DNA of 64,000 nucleotides from Parabacteroides goldsteinii DSM 19448 = WAL 12034 (GCF_000969835.1 NZ_KQ033912.1:2245920-2309919); one strand, 5' to 3'; numbered from the stretch's first letter, positions 26,494 to 35,825 are shown. Numbers and translations are program-made. Notes: generated from the sequence alone by a model not told the origin.

Positions 26494-29400
26494 ATGAAAA
26501 AACTTTTTACCCTTATTCTATCTGTCTTGTCCCTGTCCATTGCTGCACAGACGAGACAATTATCTCCCGGTCATCCGGACCGCACCGCTAAGACAGACCT
26601 GAAGAAAGGTTTTGCAACGCCACCCAAAGGGTATGGTGAAGTACCTTTTTACTGGTGGATGGGAGATACACTAACCAAAGAACATCTTACCTATCATCTG
26701 GATCAGATGGCAGCTAAAAAAGTAACCAGCCTACAGGTAAATTATGCCCATTCGGACAAAGGAGGCGTCAGCTATGGACTGACTTTTCCTTCCAAACCGG
26801 CCCTGTTCACAGAAGAATGGTGGGACCTGTTCGGATGGTTCATGGAGGAAGCAAAGAAACGGAATATGACCGTCAGCCTCAGCGATTATACTTTAGGAGT
26901 GGGACAAGGTTCCTATGTAGACGACGCCCTCAATGAAAATCCCGGACTGACAGGAGCCGAACTTAAATTCGAAAGCGATACGATCCAGGATAAGTATGCA
27001 AAAACATGCCACAACCAGTTACTCTCCCTCTACGCCTACCAATTGGGAACAGATGGGAAAATCATCGAAAACTCAGGCATAGACCTGTCCGGAAATCTAA
27101 AAGGCAACAAAATAGAATGGCAATCACCCGCGGAAGGAAACTGGATCGTCACCCAGGTATACAGCGTAGCTAAAAAACCTTCGCTCGACCCGATGCACCC
27201 TCTTTCCGGAAAAAGCTATGTCAAACACTTCTTCCAACGGTTTGAAGACCGGTTCCCGGAACAATCCAAAGGAGGACTGAACTTCTTCTTCTCCGATGAG
27301 CTGAACTTCAATCTGCATGGTTATATATGGAATTCAATCTTCAGAGACGAATTCCGGAAACGTAAGGGATACGATATCGTTCCTTATCTTACCGCCCTGT
27401 TCACCCATATCGGTCCGATCACACCTAAAATACGGCTTGACTACAACGATGTCATGGTTTCACTGAGTGAAGAAAACTTCTTTATTCCGGTATACCAATG
27501 GCACGAAGACCGTAACCTGATCTATGGTTGCGACCATGGCGGACGGGGAAAAGATGTCAGTGAATTCGGCGATTATTTCCGTACCCAGCGATGGAACCAG
27601 GCACCGGGTTGCGACCAGCCAAACCTGGGAAAAGACATTATAAAGAACAAAGTAGCCTCCTCCATCGCCCACCTTTACAAACGTCCAAGGGTATGGCTGG
27701 AAGGTTTCCACAGCAGTAACTGGGATACCAATACAGCCAATCTGACCGATGCCACCTTTGCCAACTTCGTGATGGGGCAAAACCTGCTCAGCCTGCATGG
27801 TTTCTACTACAGTACGATGGGCGGCTGGTGGGAATGGGCGCCTCCATGTAATCATACCCACATGCCTTACTGGGAAGAAATGGGACCGTTCCTGGAATGT
27901 ACCGAACGTCTCAGCTACATTCTCTCCCAGGGATACCACCGGGCCGATGTCGCTATCCTGTATCCGGTTGAATCAGTTGTAGCCGGCTACGACCAGACAG
28001 CTGTGCAAAAAGCATTCAGCCTGGGAGAATATCTATATCGGGAAGGTGTCGATTTCGACTTTATGGATTATGAATCGCTTGCAAAAGCCAGTATAAAAAA
28101 CAGTAAGATCCATATCTCCGGCGAAGAATTCAAAGTATTGATCATCCCGTCCATGAAAGCAATCCGTCATTCTTCATTGAAAAAAGCCTTGCAGTTCAAA
28201 CAGAATGGCGGGATAGTCATCAACCTGGGAGAACTACCTGAAGCAACGGAAAAGAAAGGATTGAACGATCCCGAAGTACGTTCGTTACTAAACAAACTGT
28301 TCGGGCCCGACAGCAAGAACGCGTTTGTAGCCAAGGAGAACCAAGAAGTACTCGACATTCTCGACACAAACCTTACCCGCGACTTCCGCATCCTGTCGCA
28401 GCAACCGCAAAAAGATATGCCATACATCATGCACCGTAAACTCGGAAATAAGGACTTGTATGCCGTATACAATGTTCCTTCCGGTACCGAATGCTTTTTC
28501 CGCGCCACCGGAGGAATCGAATTATGGGATCCCTGGACAGGTAAAACAAAAGAAATTACCGCCTCAAAAACAACAGACAAAGGAACTATCATCCAAATGC
28601 CGATGGAAAAACAAGACCTCCATCTATTCGTCTTCGATCCGGCCCAAAAGGCTATAATTGCAGAAGTACCTCAAACGAGCGTCTCCAAAACCATATTACT
28701 CGACGGTGAATGGTCATTCGACCTCAAACCTTCTTTAAATAATAAATTCGGAGACTTCCACTGGCCTGCAACCGATGAACTGCTGGGTGCTTATATCTAT
28801 AAAGCCAGATACAACCAGGTCTCTTCCGAAACAGCGGACTGGCAATCTCCCTCCTTCGACGATTCAGGATGGAAAAGCCAGACTTTCACCTACGGAACCA
28901 AGTTTATGATACTGGAAGCCACTCCTGAATTATCTGAGAAAGAACTTCTCACCCATCTTCCCTATCAAAGCAACAGGGTTCAAATCGATAATAAGAAATA
29001 TGCCTGGAAACCCTATGAATATTCATGGCGCTGGGGTGTTGAGAACGATTACGGTCATCAGGGATGGCATGGATTGAAAGCCACTGTTCACGATGAATTT
29101 ATCCGTATGGGTAAACTCGAAAAAGAGTTCAGAGAAACAGTCCGCGTAGAAGATCCTAACGGAAACAAAAACTATTACCTCTATTCAAACGTTTTGGCTC
29201 CCGAAACGGGTAATTACCAACTGATATTCGGAGAACTAAAACCTGCCGATATCTACATCAATGGTAAAGCAGTCAGCCCCTCCACTTCTACCGTCACTCT
29301 TAACCGAGGAACCAATGAAATCGTTCTCCATTACGATACATTCGGGGTAACTTACTGTGTGGTGCGTAAAGCCGGAGATACCCCTCGTATACTGAAAGAA

Positions 29401-30102
29401 GTTACCGCAGAAAAACCTCTCGCTACGAATTTCCGGGGGGACTTATCCCTTTTGCCATTCGATATAAACAAAACCGAAGAGCCTACTTACGGCCAATACC
29501 GCTTCACCTCTGCTCCCGGACTGAAGAAACTCGAGTTTTCGGCCTTCGGTGAGACCAAAGTTTGGATAAACGGTACCTTATGCAATCTAAGCGTAAAAGA
29601 GAAACGTCCGGACGGCCTGATCCGATATGAAGCCGTAATGACCAATCCGTCCAAACGGATATCAACCGTAGCCATATCCATAAAAGAACCCTGGGGAAAT
29701 GCCGGAGGCGCCGCTATCGACGGCCCGATTAAACAAACCTGCGGGGACGGTCTCATTTCCGCAGGAGACTGGACACAGATAGAGGGTCTTTCCACTTACT
29801 CCGGTGGTGTCTGGTACCGGAAAAACATTCATCTGGAAAAGAATAACGGAGATAAAGTATATCTGAACCTGGGACAAGTGGTCTCCACAGCCGAAGTCTG
29901 GATAAATAAGCAGAAAGCCGGATTGAAGCTCACTCCGCCCTGGCGTTTCGACATCACGGAATATATAAGGGAAGGAGATAACCAGATCGAGATATTGCTT
30001 TACAATACCGCAGCCAACTATTACCTGTCTGTCCCGACCATGTACCGGGGTAGTACGAAAGCCGGCCTGTTGGGTACTGCATCCATCGAAATAGTCCGTT
30101 AA
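26494..30102 (+). CDS. GH106-like glycosyl hydrolase (probable alpha-L-rhamnosidase)
   Basis: A 1202-residue exported protein (signal MKKLFTLILSVLSLSIAAQ). The N-terminal part matches the family start FATPPKGYGEVPFYWWMGDT followed by the helix HLTYHLDQMAAKKVTSLQVN. The middle has a TIM-barrel-like domain with NFFFSDELNF and VWLEGFHSSNWDTN, rich in acidic candidates. The last 150 residues are a galactose-binding-like domain (LNLGQVVSTAEVWINKQKAG). Bacterial GH106 enzymes remove alpha-L-rhamnose from pectins and plant glycosides. Its place beside GH116 suggests stepwise deglycosylation of a rhamnose/glucose-bearing substrate. The family call is good; the substrate is inferred. Confidence 0.75.
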   Translation: MKKLFTLILSVLSLSIAAQTRQLSPGHPDRTAKTDLKKGFATPPKGYGEVPFYWWMGDTLTKEHLTYHLDQMAAKKVTSLQVNYAHSDKGGVSYGLTFPSKPALFTEEWWDLFGWFMEEAKKRNMTVSLSDYTLGVGQGSYVDDALNENPGLTGAELKFESDTIQDKYAKTCHNQLLSLYAYQLGTDGKIIENSGIDLSGNLKGNKIEWQSPAEGNWIVTQVYSVAKKPSLDPMHPLSGKSYVKHFFQRFEDRFPEQSKGGLNFFFSDELNFNLHGYIWNSIFRDEFRKRKGYDIVPYLTALFTHIGPITPKIRLDYNDVMVSLSEENFFIPVYQWHEDRNLIYGCDHGGRGKDVSEFGDYFRTQRWNQAPGCDQPNLGKDIIKNKVASSIAHLYKRPRVWLEGFHSSNWDTNTANLTDATFANFVMGQNLLSLHGFYYSTMGGWWEWAPPCNHTHMPYWEEMGPFLECTERLSYILSQGYHRADVAILYPVESVVAGYDQTAVQKAFSLGEYLYREGVDFDFMDYESLAKASIKNSKIHISGEEFKVLIIPSMKAIRHSSLKKALQFKQNGGIVINLGELPEATEKKGLNDPEVRSLLNKLFGPDSKNAFVAKENQEVLDILDTNLTRDFRILSQQPQKDMPYIMHRKLGNKDLYAVYNVPSGTECFFRATGGIELWDPWTGKTKEITASKTTDKGTIIQMPMEKQDLHLFVFDPAQKAIIAEVPQTSVSKTILLDGEWSFDLKPSLNNKFGDFHWPATDELLGAYIYKARYNQVSSETADWQSPSFDDSGWKSQTFTYGTKFMILEATPELSEKELLTHLPYQSNRVQIDNKKYAWKPYEYSWRWGVENDYGHQGWHGLKATVHDEFIRMGKLEKEFRETVRVEDPNGNKNYYLYSNVLAPETGNYQLIFGELKPADIYINGKAVSPSTSTVTLNRGTNEIVLHYDTFGVTYCVVRKAGDTPRILKEVTAEKPLATNFRGDLSLLPFDINKTEEPTYGQYRFTSAPGLKKLEFSAFGETKVWINGTLCNLSVKEKRPDGLIRYEAVMTNPSKRISTVAISIKEPWGNAGGAAIDGPIKQTCGDGLISAGDWTQIEGLSTYSGGVWYRKNIHLEKNNGDKVYLNLGQVVSTAEVWINKQKAGLKLTPPWRFDITEYIREGDNQIEILLYNTAANYYLSVPTMYRGSTKAGLLGTASIEIVR

Positions 30103-30127
30103 TCCGAGACCCGCACTGTATAATAAA

Positions 30128-30164
30128 GGGGCGAGACCATCACGGTTCCGCCCCTCCTCTTTTT
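30128..30164 (+). terminator. Terminator at the end of the second locus
   Basis: GGGGCG (30128-30133) and CGCCCC (30149-30154) form the base of a stem with partially paired interior, followed by TCCTCTTTTT. It lies between converging genes and could serve only the plus-strand transcript. Confidence 0.7.
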
Positions 30165-30196
30165 AGTACGTAGAATAGAAATTACATAAGTATATA

Positions 30197-31744
30197 TTAT
30201 GCTTGTGTATTATTCGATTTAGTTGTATTTGTGCTATTTGTATTGGCAGTCTGAGTTGTGGCTGTTGCACCGGCAACAGGAGCCTGTACTTTAGCTTCTT
30301 CCCAATGGAAAGGCTCAAAATGTGCATTCGGATCAACCCATGATGCTTTTTTAGAAGCATAGATAATGAATGGAGCAGCCACAACAACAATGGCACCGAT
30401 AATCAATACAGCAAACCAGACGGTATTACTACCGACAGAAATCTGACTGGGTGGAATAAAGCTCAAGATGAAAGCTAATAACGAACCACAGAAACCAAGA
30501 CCACCGATAAACCACATCAATCCGTTGCCATGTTTACCGATACGGAACGGACGGTTTGCCTTCTTCATCCGGTAACGCAATGCGATAGCACCGGAGAACA
30601 TCAGCAGATACATAACCAGATAAAGGATCACTGTCAACTGTGACAAAATCTGATAGAAACTCTGTACGGAAGGCATTACCACGAACAGCAGGCTCAATAA
30701 AGTAACCGCACATCCCTGTACCAACAGAATGTTTTTCTGAACACCGATCTTATTTGTTTTCTGGAAGAAAGGAGGCAGATAACCTGCTTTACCCACGGTA
30801 AAGATACCTTTTGACGGACCGGCAACCCATGTCAATACACCTGCCAGCACACCGAATGCCAAAGCTACGGCAATGATCGGAGATAACCAGGAAGCATGGA
30901 TAAATTTAAAGTAATTGTCGAAACCGACCAGCAGACTCTGTGTCAGGTTGATATCTTTCTGAGGAATAATAACACCCAGAGAGAAAGTACCTAATACGAA
31001 GATAAGAACAGTGATCAACGCACCGATAAATACGGCTTTCGGATAGTTCTTAGAGGGATTTTCCACATCCTTTACGTGGATACCTCCCATCTCCATACCT
31101 GCATAAAACAGGAAGATACTGGAGGCCAGCACCAGGTTGTCGAACTTAGAGAAATCAGGGAAGAAATCACCATGGAAGTCCATGTTTGAATGACCACCCA
31201 TAGACAGATAAACGATTCCAAGGATAATCAACAGGGCAGCCGGAAGGATCGTACCGACAATACCGCCCACTTTAGCAACCTTACCAACCCAACTTAACCC
31301 CTTCAACGAAATAAAGGTAGCCAGCCAGTAAATGATCAGCACCACAGCCAGCGTGTACATTTTGTTTGAAGCCAGTGTCATATCATGCGCATCATTCATC
31401 CCGATAAAGGCGATGGAAACAGCACCGAAGGTCAACACGGTAGGATACCAGATCGTACTTTCAATCCATTGTACCCAGATAGCGAGAAAACCCCATTTTT
31501 TCCCGTAGGCTTCCCCGACCCATCGGAAAACTCCACCTTGTTTGTCCTGGAACATAGCGGCCAACTCGGCTGCCACCAGCGACGTAGGGATCAAAAATAC
31601 GATTGCCGCGAATAAGTAATAAAAGGCTGAACTTAATCCGTATACAGCCTCGGCAGGTAGTCCGCGGAGAGACACTACCGCCGTAACATTCATAATTGCA
31701 AGAGTAAAAACTCCAAGTTTTACTGCTTTTCCTACATTTGCCAT
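30197..31744 (-). CDS. gadC: Glutamate:GABA antiporter
   Basis: The 515-residue protein has about twelve hydrophobic helices of the amino acid/polyamine/organocation superfamily. The N-terminal half has TLAIMNVTAVVSLRGLPAEA and AELAAMFQDKQGGVFRWVGE, both typical of GadC-type exchangers, and the C-terminal tail is hydrophilic (rich in Thr, Asn, Ala), where GadC carries its pH-sensing plug. It exchanges external glutamate for internal GABA, removing protons together with the decarboxylase. The gadB and glsA genes lie about 2 kb away on the same strand, supporting the assignment over other amino-acid exchangers. Confidence 0.85.
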   Translation of the reverse strand: MANVGKAVKLGVFTLAIMNVTAVVSLRGLPAEAVYGLSSAFYYLFAAIVFLIPTSLVAAELAAMFQDKQGGVFRWVGEAYGKKWGFLAIWVQWIESTIWYPTVLTFGAVSIAFIGMNDAHDMTLASNKMYTLAVVLIIYWLATFISLKGLSWVGKVAKVGGIVGTILPAALLIILGIVYLSMGGHSNMDFHGDFFPDFSKFDNLVLASSIFLFYAGMEMGGIHVKDVENPSKNYPKAVFIGALITVLIFVLGTFSLGVIIPQKDINLTQSLLVGFDNYFKFIHASWLSPIIAVALAFGVLAGVLTWVAGPSKGIFTVGKAGYLPPFFQKTNKIGVQKNILLVQGCAVTLLSLLFVVMPSVQSFYQILSQLTVILYLVMYLLMFSGAIALRYRMKKANRPFRIGKHGNGLMWFIGGLGFCGSLLAFILSFIPPSQISVGSNTVWFAVLIIGAIVVVAAPFIIYASKKASWVDPNAHFEPFHWEEAKVQAPVAGATATTQTANTNSTNTTKSNNTQA

Positions 31745-31944
31745 GAATTTTACTGTTTAAATGTGAATTTTGTATTGTTTAGTTTCGCTTTAAATATGTC
31801 AGTAAAACAAATCGTTATTGTGTTAGTTTGTCAACAAGATGTCAAACTAGGTTAATTAACAGAATAGTGTTAAAAACAAAATCACGGTATCCTTTGTTAG
31901 ATAACCTAAAATATTTCTATCTAAACGCCTAATAATTAAACGCA
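31745..31944. promoter_or_regulatory. Divergent promoter region between gadC and the channel gene
   Basis: The 200-bp divergent gap is AT-rich. It contains an imperfect palindrome AGTTTG...CAAACT near 31828-31851 with internal GTCAACAAGATGTC, a candidate operator shared by both genes. No perfect TAnnTTTG box was found for either gene. Confidence 0.3.
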
Positions 31945-32715
31945 ATGAAGTCTGCTTTCAATGACATTATTTACGAGAAAAGAGGAATATACGGAGTCTT
32001 GCATGTTATCATTTTGCTACTCTCCCTTTTCCTTATTGTAGTCATCTCAGTCGATACATTTAAGAATATCCCTTTCATGACACAGGGTTCCTATCTGAAG
32101 ATACAGTTCTGGATCTGCATGTTCTTTATTGCCGATTTCGTTTTGGAGTTTTTCTTATCAAAACGTAAATTATATTATCTACAAACCCACTTTATTTTCT
32201 TAATCGTATCTATTCCTTATCTTAATATTATCAGTTATTACGGAATTGAATTCTCCCCGGAAATCACCTATTTCCTGCGTTTTATCCCGTTGGCACGCAG
32301 CGGATATGCACTGGCAATCGTAGTAGGATGGTTATCTTCAAACAAGGCTTCAGGACTATTCGTATCCTACCTGACCATGTTGCTGGCAACGGTTTATTTC
32401 TCCAGCCTGATATTCTTCGTGATCGAACATAAGGTAAATCCGCAGGTCACCGGCTATGATGATGCTCTTTGGTGGGCCTTTATGGACGTTACGACAGTTG
32501 GCTCAAATATTTACGCCGTCACACCGACAGGACGGATACTATCGGTTCTGCTGGCAGCACTGGGAATGATGATGTTCCCGATCTTCACCGTTTATGTAAC
32601 CAGTCTCGTACAGAACGCGAATAAACGGAAGAATGAATTATATAATGAAGATAATACGCCGCAACCGGAAGCAGCAAAACAGACGGCATCGAAACCTGCG
32701 GAAGGGGAAAAATAA
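31945..32715 (+). CDS. Ion channel of the voltage-gated cation channel superfamily, unusual filter
   Basis: The 256-residue protein has about six hydrophobic segments: an S1-S4-like N-terminal half (HVIILLLSLFLIVVISVDTF, FWICMFFIADFVLEFFL, a segment with FLRFIPLARSG) and a pore loop between the last two helices. The pore reads DVTTVGSNIYAVTPTGR, with TTVGSN at residues 183-188. Typical potassium filters read TVGYG or TVGFG followed by D, so this pore is altered. The C-terminus is a charged, proline/alanine-rich tail. Channels beside gad genes in Bacteroidales are thought to help balance charge during acid stress; ion selectivity here is open. Confidence 0.8.
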   Translation: MKSAFNDIIYEKRGIYGVLHVIILLLSLFLIVVISVDTFKNIPFMTQGSYLKIQFWICMFFIADFVLEFFLSKRKLYYLQTHFIFLIVSIPYLNIISYYGIEFSPEITYFLRFIPLARSGYALAIVVGWLSSNKASGLFVSYLTMLLATVYFSSLIFFVIEHKVNPQVTGYDDALWWAFMDVTTVGSNIYAVTPTGRILSVLLAALGMMMFPIFTVYVTSLVQNANKRKNELYNEDNTPQPEAAKQTASKPAEGEK

Positions 32716-32763
32716 CATCGTAGGAAACAAGCTGTTTCGATCACTAACGTTCTATACAAAAAA

Positions 32764-32799
32764 ACAGGCATGGACCTCATAAAAGAAACCCATGCCTGT
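32764..32799. terminator. Hairpin terminator after the channel gene
   Basis: ACAGGCATGG (32764-32773) and CCATGCCTGT (32790-32799) form a perfect 10-bp stem with a 16-nt loop; a T-containing stretch (GTGTTTTATT) follows. Confidence 0.65.
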
Positions 32800-32817
32800 A
32801 GTGAGTGTTTTATTCTA

Positions 32818-33054
32818 CTATTTTATTACAATCTTTTGACTGAATCCTTCAAAGAAAATAATATATGTGCCTTTAGCCGGAACATCTATTTCGGTATAGG
32901 TTCCGTTCAACAAGTTTGTCCTAACGATACTTCCATTGAATGAAGTGATATATAAAGGCTTATTTCTCATCTCAGGATGTTTGATACAGAGTTTATAACC
33001 CCTTATTGCTATTTCTATCCCAGCAGAATGGATATCTTCATTGCCGACAGAAGG
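32818..33054 (-). pseudogene. Remnant of a secreted protein C-terminal domain
   Basis: On the minus strand a frame with no start codon of its own runs from an in-frame stop at 33055-33057 to TAG at 32818. It contains IAIRGYKLCIKHPEMRNKPL, LLNGTYTEIDVPAKGTYIIF and ends FEGFSQKIVIK. This resembles the final beta-sandwich of exported Bacteroidales proteins (type IX sorting or DUF6383-like: a turn of the form G-x-Y-x-E-I-D-V-P-A-K-G-T-Y-I-I). With the upstream part absent and a stop at the boundary, it is best read as the decayed end of a lost gene. Confidence 0.5.
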
Positions 33055-33408
33055 TTACCATTCTGCGGTTCTGTTTATCACGTCTGTGAGATACTTAAAC
33101 AGATTCACTTTTTGTATTCTTACGCGACACGGAATCGACACCAAACCGGTCTTCGACCAATATGTAGAACGACATGCTTGGTAAGGGGGAAAGAATTTCC
33201 CCACTATGGTGGGACATATTCCCCATGCTTGTGGGGATTTTTCCCCACAAGCATGGGGAAAGTGGGGAGAAACTCAAAATTGGAAGTCACAAATCGTGAC
33301 CTCCAATTCCATAAAGATGGGTGTTAGACGAAATCCATAACCAAACAAGCCTCCCGCCCTCTGAACGAGGTACGAAGAGGCTTGCCAATTAAAAGAATAA
33401 ACTGTTTG
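33055..33408. other. Gene-free interval with palindromes downstream of glsA
   Basis: No gene is supported. It holds a three-unit 22-bp palindrome array (33197-33262), and a further inverted repeat ATTGGAAGTCAC (33279-33290) with GTGACCTCCAAT (33296-33307), one mismatch. These could terminate or stabilise the 3' end of the gadB-glsA transcript. Confidence 0.5.
33197..33262. repeat. Tandem palindrome array, three units of 22 bp
   Basis: Units start at 33197, 33219 and 33241 with TTCCCCACTATGGTGGGA, TTCCCCATGCTTGTGGGGA and TTCCCCACAAGCATGGGGAA. Units two and three are perfect reverse complements over 19 bp (33219-33237 with 33242-33260, loop TTTT), so the array can form a very strong hairpin. 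Each unit is also a CCCC...GGGG palindrome by itself. Confidence 0.7.
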
Positions 33409-34374
33409 TTATTCAGTTATTGTTACCCGGTCGCCATTGAAAATGGACAGACCCAGTTTATTCATTATATATTTGATGGCCAATTGTGCTTTTACAGAAT
33501 TACCCGCGCTGTCAATTGGAGGGGCAAAGGCTGAGATACCGAACAGGCCGGGCATCACTCCCATCACACCACCGCCTACACCTGTTTTTGCAGGAATACC
33601 GGAGGTGTACAACCAGTCGCCGGTATGTTCGTAGAAACCAACGGTGGCAATCAGCGAAGTAATCTTCGGTGACAATGAACCGTCGAATATCTGCTTTTTG
33701 GATATCGGGTTCAGGCCGTCGTTGGCAATCGTTGCTCCGCAGACAGACAATTGGGCAGCTGTGATTCCCAGCGAACACTGACGGGTATACAGGTCGAGCG
33801 ACATATCCGGGTCATCGTAGATACGGTTGTAGTTCTTCAATAACCAGGCAATGGAGCGGTTGTTGAAATTGGTAGCCGATTCCGATTTGTACAATTCGTC
33901 GATCAGCTGAGGCGCACTGCCGCAAAGGTCGGTAATATTGGCAACGATGGCGTCCCATTTCTTAGCTGAGTCGCCTATCGGCTGAACCATACTACAGGCA
34001 GTAATTGCACCGGCATTGACCAACGGAGTAGACGGATGGTCTTTCTCCAGCAGGATAGCCATGATGGAGTTGAAAGGCAGTCCGGTTGCATCGGCACCAA
34101 TCATTTCCAACAATTTCTGTGCACCGTACTGGCGCAATGCCAACACGGCGGTATGTACCTTTGAGACGGATTCTATACCGAAACGATATTCGGAATCGCC
34201 CAACTGGATGAGTGTCCCGTCCATCAGGCAGATACTGATACCGAACAAGTTCTTATCTATATTTGCCAGATAAGGAATGTAATCGGCATTCTTACCGCCT
34301 GTGTTCGTCTTGAACATTTCATAGGCTTCCTGGGCCACTTCTTTTATTTGTGAAACGGAAATCTTTTTATCCAT
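33409..34374 (-). CDS. glsA: Glutaminase A
   Basis: The ATG at 34374 (MDKKISVSQIKEVAQ) is preferred over an upstream TTG. The 321-residue protein is a serine-dependent beta-lactamase-fold glutaminase: YRFGIESVSKVHT holds the catalytic Ser69-x-x-Lys72 pair, followed by PLVNAGAI, NRSIAWLLKNY and the final KTGVGGGVMGVMPG. It hydrolyses glutamine to glutamate and ammonia. The ammonia neutralises acid and the glutamate feeds the decarboxylase encoded 11 bp upstream, so the two genes form an operon. Confidence 0.95.
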   Translation of the reverse strand: MDKKISVSQIKEVAQEAYEMFKTNTGGKNADYIPYLANIDKNLFGISICLMDGTLIQLGDSEYRFGIESVSKVHTAVLALRQYGAQKLLEMIGADATGLPFNSIMAILLEKDHPSTPLVNAGAITACSMVQPIGDSAKKWDAIVANITDLCGSAPQLIDELYKSESATNFNNRSIAWLLKNYNRIYDDPDMSLDLYTRQCSLGITAAQLSVCGATIANDGLNPISKKQIFDGSLSPKITSLIATVGFYEHTGDWLYTSGIPAKTGVGGGVMGVMPGLFGISAFAPPIDSAGNSVKAQLAIKYIMNKLGLSIFNGDRVTITE

Positions 34375-34385
34375 AACCAAACAAA

Positions 34386-35825
34386 TTATTTAGTTGATTT
34401 AGGACAGCCGGTATGAGTGAAGACAGAGCCTTTTACAGCCTGTTGTCTGTCCTGTGCGATACGGGTCGGAGTCGGATATTCCAGTTTTTCCAGGTCGGTG
34501 ATCGCATTGCTGATGTCGCCCAGCAACTGGTCTGCCATGTCGCGGCTGAAGCCCTGACGGACAACGATACGCATAACTACCCAGTTTTCGAGATTTTCAG
34601 GCAATGTATAAGCCGGAACCATCCATCCGCTCTGTTTCAGTTTATCCTGCAAATCGTACAGTGTCCATTTAGCTGATTTAGCATAATCCGGTTTCAGATA
34701 CCAGATGAACAATGGGTTCACAACATCTTTGCTGTAGTTCTGGAACGGAGCCATCTTGCCGATTTCAGCATGCAGGTAGTCGGCTACAGCCATACTGTTC
34801 TGCTGTACTTCCTTGTAACCCTGGAATCCGAGACGGATGAACTGATAGTATTGTCCCAGAATCTGAGCGGCAGGACGGGAGAAATTCAAACCGACCTGAG
34901 TGATGTTTGCACCTAAATAATTTACACTGAAAGACATGGAGCCCGGCAGGTATTTTTTATCTTTCCAGACAACCCAACCCAGACCCGGATATACCAGGCC
35001 GAATTTATGGCCGGAAGTACTGATGGAAAGTACCCATTTCAGGCGGAAGTCCCATTTCAGTTCCGGTTTCAGGAACGGCAGGATGAAACCACCGGAAGCG
35101 GCATCCACATGGATAGGAATATCGTAACCTGTCTTTGCATTGTATGCGTCGAGTGCAGCGTCCAAGGCTTCCACATCGTCGTTCAGACCTGTCCAGGTAA
35201 CACCCTGGATGGGGACGATACAGATGGTGTTTTCATCACAATACTTCAGGGCTTCCTGCGGGTCGAGTGTGATATGTTCTTGTGTCAATGGCACCTGGCG
35301 CATTTCGATCTGCCACAGCTGGGCGAATTTTTCCCATACTACCTGGAATCCGGCAGAGATAACGAAGTTAGGTTTGTCGGTCGGTTTGCCCTGTGCTATT
35401 CTTCTTTCGCGCCAACGCAACCAGGCGGCAACACCACCCAACATACATGCTTCGGAAGAACCGATGGCCAAGGCTCCGGCTTTCCACTGTGCCTGTTCGG
35501 GGCTGTTCCACAGGTTAGCCATGATGTTGATACATTTAGCATTCATCACAGCAATACGCGGATACTCAGTTTCGTCGATATAGTTGATGTTGATTGCTTC
35601 GTTCATCAACTTTGTTGCATAATCATCCATCCAGGTGGTAACGAATGTAGCCAGGTTCAGACGGGGTTGTGTCTGGGCGAAAGTTTCGTCTTTTACCATC
35701 TGATAAGCAATCTCCGGAGTGGTCGGACCATCAGGGATTACATCTACTGGAGCGGGATGCAACATTGCATTCGAGCCAAAAATCGCGGTTTTGGCATCAC
35801 CTTCTCTAAAACTTGAATCTTTCAT
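34386..35825 (-). CDS. gadB: Glutamate decarboxylase
   Basis: The 479-residue PLP enzyme shows HVDAASGGFILPF (Asp241, cofactor contact) and SISTSGHKFGLVYPG with Lys274 as the Schiff-base lysine. The N-terminus has the FGSNAM and PDGPTTPEIAYQMVKDE motifs of bacterial GadA/B. It converts glutamate to GABA and CO2, consuming a cytoplasmic proton. With glsA downstream and gadC and a channel nearby, it forms an acid-resistance and GABA-producing module. The long antisense frame across it (35007-35816) is a codon-bias shadow. Confidence 0.95.
   Translation of the reverse strand: MKDSSFREGDAKTAIFGSNAMLHPAPVDVIPDGPTTPEIAYQMVKDETFAQTQPRLNLATFVTTWMDDYATKLMNEAININYIDETEYPRIAVMNAKCINIMANLWNSPEQAQWKAGALAIGSSEACMLGGVAAWLRWRERRIAQGKPTDKPNFVISAGFQVVWEKFAQLWQIEMRQVPLTQEHITLDPQEALKYCDENTICIVPIQGVTWTGLNDDVEALDAALDAYNAKTGYDIPIHVDAASGGFILPFLKPELKWDFRLKWVLSISTSGHKFGLVYPGLGWVVWKDKKYLPGSMSFSVNYLGANITQVGLNFSRPAAQILGQYYQFIRLGFQGYKEVQQNSMAVADYLHAEIGKMAPFQNYSKDVVNPLFIWYLKPDYAKSAKWTLYDLQDKLKQSGWMVPAYTLPENLENWVVMRIVVRQGFSRDMADQLLGDISNAITDLEKLEYPTPTRIAQDRQQAVKGSVFTHTGCPKSTK

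Noticed and set aside
27460..27939. 159-codon frame antisense to the GH106-like gene
   Set aside because: It mirrors conserved sequence of the enzyme and has no independent promoter or motif.
35007..35816. 269-codon frame antisense to gadB
   Set aside because: It is complementary to a well-conserved enzyme and has no family motif; long antisense frames are expected from codon bias.
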